DNA from: Treponema sp. UBA1226
GTDB lineage: Bacteria > Spirochaetota > Spirochaetia > Treponematales > Treponemataceae
DNA: 50,138 nucleotides
Assembly (NCBI GenBank): GCA_002309195.1
Contig: DBWY01000009.1
Location: 1 to 50,138, forward strand
Reading direction: 5' to 3'
The notes below the pieces were generated by a model. That model did not search any database. It was not told the origin of the DNA and saw nothing but the letters and a program-made list of their open reading frames with translations. The translations under genes and the position numbers were made by a program. Shown piece by piece: positions 44,344 to 50,138 of the stretch (position 1 is the stretch's first letter; each line of letters opens with the position of its first letter).

Positions 44344-45458
44344 TTAGATGTTCTCCATTGTGAAATAAAATAGAAAATATCGCTTGAAACAGAAAGTGCA
44401 ACAAGCAGGGCAATTATTATGATTCCGATAAACTGTATTTTTACCTGCAGCTTTGGTGGAATCTCTTTTTTTATTATGAATTCAATCAAAGCAAATAAAA
44501 TGATTCCGCCGTCAAAAACTGGAATCGGTAAAAGGTTCATGATTCCAAGAGAAATACTTATGAGCGAAATAAGTTCAAGAATAGAGTAGAGTCCTGCCCT
44601 GAAATTTGCTGCAAAGCCTTCCTGAACAGATTCTCCGAGAATCGAAGAAATGCGTGCAGGACCCGAGACTACATTGGTAAGCTTTACGCCTTTAAATAAA
44701 ATGCCGAGGGTTTTAAATGTCATCGAAATTGTTTTACCTGTTTCGACAAAACCCTGACCGATTGCAGGAAAGAATGAATAAGTCGGGGCTTCGAGTTTAA
44801 GCTGCTCATTAAGGTCGCACATAATTCCTAAAACGCCGTTTCCCTGATCTTTATTAATTAAAGTTGTAATGTAAAAAACTAAAATTTCACCGTCACGGTC
44901 AACCGTAACTTTTAATTCTTCTTTTGGTCTTATTGCAACCTGCTGCTGAATATCAAGAAATGTTTCTATCTGCGTATCATTGATTTTAATAATTTTATCG
45001 CCGGTTAAAAGACCCGCTTCGCGTGCAGGACTTTCTACAGTTTCATCAGGAATTACGATTTTATTTGAAGTTGTATAATACGTATAGCCGACCATAGAAA
45101 TTACGGTAAATGCCATTATTGCAAGAATAAAATTAAAGAACGGACCTGCAAAAGCAATCATCGCGCGTTTTAAAGGATGAACACCGTAAAGAGACTCTGG
45201 ATTTTTAGAAACAGAAGGCGAGCCGTCTTCGAGTGCCTTTTGAAAATCCTTTTCTCCTTCCATCGCACAGTAACCGCCGATTGGTAAAAGAGAAAGTCTG
45301 TAGTCAATTCCTTTTATGGTTTTATGTAAGATTACAGGTCCCATTCCGATAGAAAAACTCAAAACCTTTACGCCGAAAATGCGGGCAAAAATAAAATGTC
45401 CGAGCTCATGAAAAAAAACGATAAAATTAAGGCAAAGTAATCCGATTACATATTTCAT
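44340..45458 (-). CDS. rseP: RIP metalloprotease (site-2 protease)
   Basis: A 372-residue M50 intramembrane protease. The zinc motif FFHELGHFIF (HELGH at about 17-21) is in the first membrane helix, followed by SIGMGPVI and PIGGYCAMEGE. A single PDZ domain (ESPAREAGLLTGDKIIKIND, about 135-200) and the second metal motif NLLPIPVFDGG (about 310-320) complete the set, with terminal helices. It would cleave membrane anti-sigma factors or signal-peptide remnants. E. coli RseP has two PDZ domains; here I see one. Its start overlaps the dxr stop by four bases. Confidence 0.93.
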   Translation of the reverse strand: MKYVIGLLCLNFIVFFHELGHFIFARIFGVKVLSFSIGMGPVILHKTIKGIDYRLSLLPIGGYCAMEGEKDFQKALEDGSPSVSKNPESLYGVHPLKRAMIAFAGPFFNFILAIMAFTVISMVGYTYYTTSNKIVIPDETVESPAREAGLLTGDKIIKINDTQIETFLDIQQQVAIRPKEELKVTVDRDGEILVFYITTLINKDQGNGVLGIMCDLNEQLKLEAPTYSFFPAIGQGFVETGKTISMTFKTLGILFKGVKLTNVVSGPARISSILGESVQEGFAANFRAGLYSILELISLISISLGIMNLLPIPVFDGGIILFALIEFIIKKEIPPKLQVKIQFIGIIIIALLVALSVSSDIFYFISQWRTSK

Positions 45459-46540
45459 ATGAGTTCTCCGGCAATTTTTCGTGCAGTCCTGTCAATTTCT
45501 AAAACATCTTCAAATGATTCTGGTGACATCGTAAAATCTTTTTCGAGTGTTTTTTGTGTTACATGCTGAATATCAGTAAAGCCGATTTTTCTTTCTGTAA
45601 AAGCTGCAACTGCAATTTCGTTAGCAGCATTAAAAGCAATTGTATAACCGCCGTTTTTTTCTGCTGCCTCATATGCATATGAAAGCATAGGAAAATCATC
45701 ATAGCGCGGTTTATAAAACTGCAGTTCTTTATCAAATAAATCAAAAGGTTTTAAATAATTTTTCTTATTTTCGGGATATACAAGGCTCTGGAAAATCGGA
45801 TGCTTCATATCAGGATCGCTTATCTGAGCGTAAAGCATTCCGTCATTTGTGCGCACGATTGAATGTACAAACGACTGCGGATGAACGACAACTTTAACAT
45901 GTTTTGTGTCCATGTCAAAAAGTCTTGTTGCTTCGATTACTTCAAGGCCTTTGTTTGCAAGGGTCGCAGAATCAATCGTAATTTTTGGTCCCATGTTCCA
46001 TGTCGGGTGGTTTAATGCGTCTTCGAGCGTAACGTTCTTTAACTGTTCTTTTGTGTAATTTCTAAACGGGCCGCCGCTTGCTGTTATTATTATTTCATCG
46101 ATGTTTTCGCGCCCGCACTGGTTTATAAGGCAGAATACTGCAGAATGTTCTGAGTCAACCGGAATGATTTTAGCACCTTTTTTTTCTGCCAGTGACTTTA
46201 TAAGAGGCCATGCCATTACAACGGTTTCTTTGTTTGCAAGCGCAAGATCAATTGAGTTTTCAAGTACAATGCAGCTTGGTTCAAGGCCGGCACTGCCAGA
46301 GATGCCGTTTACAACGATATCAGGTTTGGTTTTGTCGATGATTTTTTTTATGCCGTCAATTCCATCGTCAGAAAAAAGGGTAGCTTCGCAGCCAAATTCG
46401 TTTTTGATTTGTTCAGCCTTTGATTTGCTCTTATTTGCAGAAATACCGACGATTTTAAAATCGTCTTTCATGTTTCTTGCAATATCAAGTGTGCTGCTTC
46501 CTATTGAGCCTGTTGCTCCTAAAACCAAAATCTTTTTCAT
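45455..46540 (-). CDS. dxr: 1-deoxy-D-xylulose 5-phosphate reductoisomerase
   Basis: A 361-residue enzyme of the MEP pathway. It shows the NADPH-binding VLGATGSIGSSTLDIA (about 5-20), ALANKETVVMAW, VDSEHSAVFCLI with the metal and substrate residues (about 137-148), ITASGGPFRNYT, NHPTWNMGPKITIDSATLAN (about 178-197), VHPQSFVHSIV and NAANEIAVAAF. The length is slightly under the E. coli enzyme. No Shine-Dalgarno is visible before the ATG; the preceding cdsA stop is 24 bases upstream, so it is co-transcribed. Confidence 0.96.
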   Translation of the reverse strand: MKKILVLGATGSIGSSTLDIARNMKDDFKIVGISANKSKSKAEQIKNEFGCEATLFSDDGIDGIKKIIDKTKPDIVVNGISGSAGLEPSCIVLENSIDLALANKETVVMAWPLIKSLAEKKGAKIIPVDSEHSAVFCLINQCGRENIDEIIITASGGPFRNYTKEQLKNVTLEDALNHPTWNMGPKITIDSATLANKGLEVIEATRLFDMDTKHVKVVVHPQSFVHSIVRTNDGMLYAQISDPDMKHPIFQSLVYPENKKNYLKPFDLFDKELQFYKPRYDDFPMLSYAYEAAEKNGGYTIAFNAANEIAVAAFTERKIGFTDIQHVTQKTLEKDFTMSPESFEDVLEIDRTARKIAGELI

Positions 46541-46564
46541 TTATATTTTTAAATCCAGAATTTT

Positions 46565-47404
46565 CTAAAACATGTATTTTATAAATATATAAAAGAATGG
46601 AGCAGAAGCAAGAATCGAGTCTATCGAGTCAAGTGCACCGCCTCGTCCTAAAATTATATTTCCGCTGTCTTTAAAGCCGCTTGATCTTTTAAATACAGAT
46701 TCTGCAAGGTCACCTATGATGCTTGAAGTCGTAACACAGATAGAAAGCAGAATCATTTTTAAAAGAGATACATCAGAAAAGATTTCTTTCCAGAAAACAA
46801 ATTTAATTAAAACGGCAGCTAAAAGTGTTCCAAGATATGCGCCGATAAAGCCTGCAATGCTTTTGTTTGGGCTTGCCTTGATAAGTCCACGGTTGTTTTT
46901 TCCGAGGGTCATCCCAAAAAGCCATGCTGCAGAATCACTTATAAATACAAAGATAAAGAAAATACATATGATTATCGAAGCGTTGTCTAAAACTGTAAGG
47001 CGTGTGATAAACGAAGGTAAAAGTCCGCAGTAAACAAGAACTAAAACAGCGTTTGCAATTTTAGTATTTGAGTCTTCAAAATTTTTTGAAAGAAAAACTT
47101 CATATGCAAATACTATCATCACGTCTAAAATAAATACCATGTCTACAAGAATAAAATTAAAATCAAAAAGTCCGCAGATGTATGCAGCTACAGGAAGAAG
47201 AGGACACAAAACAAGAAGAAGGTTTCTTGAAATTGTTTTTCCGTTGTGAGAAAGCATATTGTTTAATTCAAGTGCTGCAAGAAATGAAAAAAGAACTACA
47301 AGAGCAGAAAAGGGCAGGTGATTAAAATAAGGAAGGATTACAATTGCAAGAACAACTGGAATACCTATAAAAAATATGATAAGTCTTTGAACAAGTTTTG
47401 GCAC
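46565..47404 (-). CDS. cdsA: Phosphatidate cytidylyltransferase
   Basis: I place the start at GTG 47404, which has AGAGGG 7 bases upstream and lies just after the uppS stop. A longer in-frame extension to 47533 would run through uppS and is unlikely. The 279-residue membrane protein has about 8 hydrophobic helices and the C-terminal signature SVFKRSSGFKDSGN then LGRGGALDSIDS. It makes CDP-diacylglycerol from phosphatidate and CTP. Compared with the usual HGG..DRxD signature, His is Arg and Arg is Ser here. The position after uppS matches the conserved operon. Confidence 0.9.
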   Translation of the reverse strand: MPKLVQRLIIFFIGIPVVLAIVILPYFNHLPFSALVVLFSFLAALELNNMLSHNGKTISRNLLLVLCPLLPVAAYICGLFDFNFILVDMVFILDVMIVFAYEVFLSKNFEDSNTKIANAVLVLVYCGLLPSFITRLTVLDNASIIICIFFIFVFISDSAAWLFGMTLGKNNRGLIKASPNKSIAGFIGAYLGTLLAAVLIKFVFWKEIFSDVSLLKMILLSICVTTSSIIGDLAESVFKRSSGFKDSGNIILGRGGALDSIDSILASAPFFYIFIKYMF

Positions 47405-47417
47405 TTTATTTCCCTCT

Positions 47418-48134
47418 TTATGCGTTTCCAAACCTTCTGGTTCGTTTGTAAAATTCTTCGACATTTGATTTAAATTCTTCCGGCGTGTAATCTGGCCAGA
47501 GCGTATCTGTAAAGAAAAGTTCAGAATATGCACTGTGCCACATTAAAAAATTACTAAGGCGTTTTTCGCCGCCGGTTCGTATTAAAAAATCAACATCTGG
47601 TAATTCCGGAATATCGAAATTATCAGAAATTAATTTTTCGTTTATGTCTTTTTCTGCAGTACCAGAAGAAACGATTTTTTTTACACTGCGGACTAATTCA
47701 TCACGACCGCCGTAGTTAATTGCAAGAACAACTGTAAGCCCCGTAAAATTTTCTGTTTCTTTTTTTGCCTTTAAAATTTCTTCTGCAACATCAGGAGGAA
47801 GTCCTGCAAGATCTCCGATATGTTCGATTCTAATTCCATTGGCTTTGTAAAATTCAAATTCGGCTCTAAGGTGACCTCTAATAAGTCCCATAAGATATCC
47901 GACTTCTTCCTGGGCTCTCTTCCAGTTTTCTGTAGAAAAAGTGTAGAGCGTAACATATTTTATATTCAGCTCAGCACAGGCTTTGACAATTTTTTTTGCA
48001 ACTTCAAGTCCTTCTTTATGTCCGGCAGTTCTTGGAAGACCTCGTTTTTTTGCCCATCTTCCATTGCCGTCCATAATGATTCCGACATGAACAAGAGGCG
48101 TTGAATTGTCAGAAGTTTGTGCTGAACCGGACAT
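47418..48134 (-). CDS. uppS: Isoprenyl transferase (undecaprenyl diphosphate synthase)
   Basis: A 238-residue cis-prenyltransferase. It has the catalytic HVGIIMDGNGRWAKKRGLPR (Asp about 22), GHKEGLEVAKKIVK, LYTFSTENWKRAQEEV, VVLAINYGGRDELVRS and C-terminal DFLIRTGGEKRLSNFLMWHS with FTDTLWPDY. It makes the C55 carrier lipid used in peptidoglycan synthesis and by the WecA-like transferase in this window. It lies 5 bases after frr and 13 before cdsA. Confidence 0.96.
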   Translation of the reverse strand: MSGSAQTSDNSTPLVHVGIIMDGNGRWAKKRGLPRTAGHKEGLEVAKKIVKACAELNIKYVTLYTFSTENWKRAQEEVGYLMGLIRGHLRAEFEFYKANGIRIEHIGDLAGLPPDVAEEILKAKKETENFTGLTVVLAINYGGRDELVRSVKKIVSSGTAEKDINEKLISDNFDIPELPDVDFLIRTGGEKRLSNFLMWHSAYSELFFTDTLWPDYTPEEFKSNVEEFYKRTRRFGNA

Positions 48135-48139
48135 AAATG

Positions 48140-48685
48140 TTAGTCCATTATTTCTTTTTCTTTTGCATCATAAATTGAATTTATTTCTGCAATATATTTA
48201 TCTGTAGTTTTCTGGAGTTCGTCTTCCATCTTCTTTAAGTCGTCTTCGGTAATTTCTCCGCCTTTCTGCTGTTTTTTAAGTTCATCATTACCGTCGCGGC
48301 GAATATTTCTAATTGAAGTTCTTGAATTTTCTGCAATACCTTTTGCCTGTTTTACAAGTTCCTTGCGGCGTTCTGCAGTCAATGGTGGAATTGCAATTCT
48401 GATTACTTTTCCATCGTTAGAAGGATTAAGTCCAAGGTCTGCAACCTGAATTGCTTTTTCGATTTCAGAAATGAGCGATTTATCAAACGGCTGGATGATA
48501 ATGCTTCTTGCTTCCGGAATTGAAATTGTTGCAACCTGGCTCAACGGAGATTTTGTTCCGTAATAGTCAACGCGTACTTTGTCAAAAATAGCAGCCGAAG
48601 CACGACCTGTTCTGATTGCATTCAATGAATCTTTGAGAGCTGCAATTGTTTTGTCCATGCGCTCTACACTTGTTTGATTTGACAT
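48140..48685 (-). CDS. frr: Ribosome recycling factor
   Basis: A 181-residue protein starting MSNQTSVERMDKTIAALKDS, with the RTGRASAAIFDKVRVDYYGT motif (about 22-41), an IPEARSIIIQPFDKS stretch and the long basic helix RKELVKQAKGIAENSRTSIR. This is the standard RRF length. It splits post-termination ribosomes together with EF-G. It has its own promoter directly after the tsf terminator and a GGGAAGG ribosome site. pyrH, often between tsf and frr in other bacteria, is absent here. Confidence 0.97.
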   Translation of the reverse strand: MSNQTSVERMDKTIAALKDSLNAIRTGRASAAIFDKVRVDYYGTKSPLSQVATISIPEARSIIIQPFDKSLISEIEKAIQVADLGLNPSNDGKVIRIAIPPLTAERRKELVKQAKGIAENSRTSIRNIRRDGNDELKKQQKGGEITEDDLKKMEDELQKTTDKYIAEINSIYDAKEKEIMD

Positions 48686-48715
48686 ATTTACCTTCCCAAA
48701 AGTGATATTTTATTA

Positions 48716-48744
48716 ATTATACCATATTATTGCTTAAATATCAA
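48716..48744 (-). promoter_or_regulatory. Promoter of the frr-uppS-cdsA-dxr-rseP operon
   Basis: On the minus strand TTGATA (48739-48744), a 17-base spacer and a perfect TATAAT (48716-48721). It is followed by a leader of about 24 bases with GGGAAGG. The -35 box adjoins the T-tract of the tsf terminator. Confidence 0.75.
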
Positions 48745-48809
48745 AAAAAGCGGTATTCCCCTGTAAACCCGACAAAAGCCGGATTTACCGAAAAACAATA
48801 CCGCTTTTT
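48745..48809 (-). terminator. Intrinsic terminator after rpsB-tsf, with nested hairpin
   Basis: The outer arms AAAAAGCGGTATT (48745-48757) and AATACCGCTTTTT (48797-48809) are exact inverses. The loop itself contains an imperfect inner stem (GTAAA..CCG / CGG.TTTAC). On the minus strand the outer stem ends in T7. It separates tsf from frr. Confidence 0.85.
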
Positions 48810-48820
48810 ATTTATGCAAA

Positions 48821-49654
48821 TTATTTTCCAAGAACGATAAGCTTTGTTGTTGCGAAAGAGAGTTCTGCTCCAGCTTCTTTAGAAACCTGAGCGAGTTTTG
48901 CAGCAACTGATACTTTATCATCTTTTACAAACATCTGGTCAACAAAGCAGCTTTCTGCAAGAAGTTTCTTGATTTTTCCAGCAAGGATTCCTTCTTTAAC
49001 GTTGTCTGGTTTTGCAGCCATTTTCGGATCGTTGTCCATCTGTGCTTTAAAGATTTCTTTCTGCTCGTTGATAAAGCTTTCTGGAACATCTTCTTTTGTG
49101 ATGTATGCAGGTGTAAATGCTGCAAGGTGGAGACAGCAGTCGTATGCAAATGTCTTTACAACTTCTGCATCTGAACCCTTAATAACAACACAAGAAGCTG
49201 TCTTAAAGTCAGAGTGAACATAAGATGCTCCTGCACATCCTGCAGGAATATCTACTACGATTACATTTCTTACAGACATGTTTTCGCGGATCTTAATCTG
49301 AAGGTCTTCAAGAAGTTTTTTGTGATCTTCTGTAACAGATGTAAGTCCTTTTTCGATTGTTACGTCGAGCAGTTTTTCTCCAAGTGCGATAAAGTCTGTA
49401 TTCTTTGCAACGAAGTCTGTTTCACAAGTAAGTTCAACAAATACAACTTTGTTATCGAGTTTGCGTACAAAAATACGTCCTTCTGAAGTTGCTCTTTCTG
49501 CACGTTTTTCTACTGCAGCAAGTCCTTTTTCTTTAAGGATTTTTGCAGCTTCGGCTTTATCACCATTTGCTTCGATAAGAGCTTTCTTACATTCCATTAA
49601 TCCAGCGCCTGTTGCTTCGCGCAATTCTTTTACGTCTGATGCACTAATTTCCAT
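48821..49654 (-). CDS. tsf: Translation elongation factor Ts
   Basis: This 277-residue protein begins MEISASDVKELREATGAGLM, followed by ECKKALIEANGDKAEAAK and the EF-Ts core VVFVELTCETDFVAKNTDF (about 72-90). Later come two dimerisation-type domains and a C-terminal VSKEAGAELSFA. It is the guanine nucleotide exchange factor of EF-Tu. It lies 13 bases after rpsB and is followed by a strong terminator, so rpsB-tsf is a unit separate from frr. Confidence 0.97.
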   Translation of the reverse strand: MEISASDVKELREATGAGLMECKKALIEANGDKAEAAKILKEKGLAAVEKRAERATSEGRIFVRKLDNKVVFVELTCETDFVAKNTDFIALGEKLLDVTIEKGLTSVTEDHKKLLEDLQIKIRENMSVRNVIVVDIPAGCAGASYVHSDFKTASCVVIKGSDAEVVKTFAYDCCLHLAAFTPAYITKEDVPESFINEQKEIFKAQMDNDPKMAAKPDNVKEGILAGKIKKLLAESCFVDQMFVKDDKVSVAAKLAQVSKEAGAELSFATTKLIVLGK

Positions 49655-49667
49655 AATTAAGCTCCGG

Positions 49668-50138
49668 TTATTTATAAAGTTTATCTTCGTCTACAAAACT
49701 ATCTTTTTCGTCTGCTTCAACATCTTCTTCTTTCTGTTCTGTAGGCTGATAGTTAGAATAGTCAACGATTTCTTCGTCTTCGTTCTTTTTAACTGCGTCA
49801 GTCTGTACGCTTTCGTCATCATCACCGAGGTTTTCGATAATCTTAAGACCTGCATCATTGTCTGCTTCGATAACTGCGTTTGCAATGATAGAAGTGAACA
49901 ATGTAATTGCACGGATAGCATCGTCGTTACCTGGGATAGGGTAGTCGATTCCTTCTGGGTTACAGTTTGTATCAACAACTGCAATTACAGGAATTCCCAT
50001 TCTGCGTGCTTCTGCAACAGCAATCTGTTCCTTGTGTGTATCGATGATAAAGATTACTCCAGGGAGTTCTTTCATTTCTTTGATACCGCCAAGGTTCTTT
50101 TCGAGTTTTGCTTTTTCCTTCTGGAGAGCAGAAACTTC
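49668..50138 (-). CDS. rpsB: 30S ribosomal protein S2 (5' end outside window)
   Basis: The frame is open to the window edge; 156 residues are visible. It reads [40 protein letters not shown], then [20 protein letters not shown], the S2 signature, and an acidic C-terminal tail of about 65 residues ([18 protein letters not shown] onward, rich in Glu and Asp). That tail is longer than in E. coli S2 and may be lineage-specific. The true start is upstream of base 50138; the ATG at 50075 is internal. Confidence 0.96.
   Translation of the reverse strand, partial: EVSALQKEKAKLEKNLGGIKEMKELPGVIFIIDTHKEQIAVAEARRMGIPVIAVVDTNCNPEGIDYPIPGNDDAIRAITLFTSIIANAVIEADNDAGLKIIENLGDDDESVQTDAVKKNEDEEIVDYSNYQPTEQKEEDVEADEKDSFVDEDKLYK

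Noticed and set aside
46101..46568. 155-codon forward frame opposite dxr
   Set aside because: It lies wholly antisense to a well-supported dxr and has no recognisable motif or ribosome site; a shadow.
47405..47533. N-terminal extension of cdsA
   Set aside because: It would overlap uppS by over 100 bases; GTG 47404 has a proper ribosome site and gives the usual protein length.

Overview
The window looks like chromosomal DNA of a spirochaete, most likely a gut or rumen Treponema. The DNA is AT-rich. The gene content includes a UPF0164 (FadL-like) outer-membrane protein of a family that is expanded in treponemes, a DUF4912/GH57 pair, TPR proteins with signal peptides, a very large membrane SpoIIE-type phosphatase, and the block rpsB-tsf-frr-uppS-cdsA-dxr-rseP without pyrH, the order I recall from Treponema pallidum. 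I see no rRNA, tRNA, CRISPR array, prophage or intact insertion sequence.

Layout. 1-560 is the 5' part of an Fe-S scaffold-like gene (minus). 711-3831 holds a PHP phosphoesterase, a DUF4912 protein and a GH57 glycosidase (glycogen metabolism). 3885-13045 is an envelope block: FadL-like porin (minus), a 996-residue secreted repeat protein with an apparent ATT start codon, and a 1555-residue receptor phosphatase. 13120-18886 has a two-module PH-like membrane protein, a DEAD-box RNA helicase joined to an ABC-F ATPase, a DUF2442 remnant and a frameshifted lipoprotein. 18900-30438 has a UvrD/PcrA helicase, two rRNA methyltransferases (RlmK- and RlmI-like), miaA, a TatD hydrolase, an orphan Hpt protein and several secreted unknowns. 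30484-35058 is a forward operon: lepB, dCMP deaminase, ispG, TPR protein. 35070-39612 is a reverse operon: secreted unknown, manC, WecA/TagO-like transferase, Omp85-like barrel. 39709-42399 is a PLP aminotransferase plus glgA. 42412-50138 (minus) is rpsB (partial), tsf, frr, uppS, cdsA, dxr, rseP and a beta-propeller protein.

Themes. Glycogen: GH57 and glgA. Envelope: signal peptidase, RseP, two outer-membrane barrels, isoprenoid and phospholipid steps (ispG, dxr, uppS, cdsA) and sugar activation (manC, WecA-like). Translation and RNA: rpsB, tsf, frr, miaA, methyltransferases, DEAD-box helicase, ABC-F.

The most notable observations are: (i) a recurrent promoter layout with the -10 box only 5-10 bases before the ATG and no Shine-Dalgarno, implying leaderless mRNAs at about nine genes; (ii) an ATT initiation codon restoring a signal peptide; (iii) an A8 tract splitting a lipoprotein gene; (iv) GC-rich intergenic segments that share sequence; and (v) a receptor phosphatase with a sialidase-like ectodomain next to its envelope partners. 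All function calls rest on reading motifs by eye; no searches were run.
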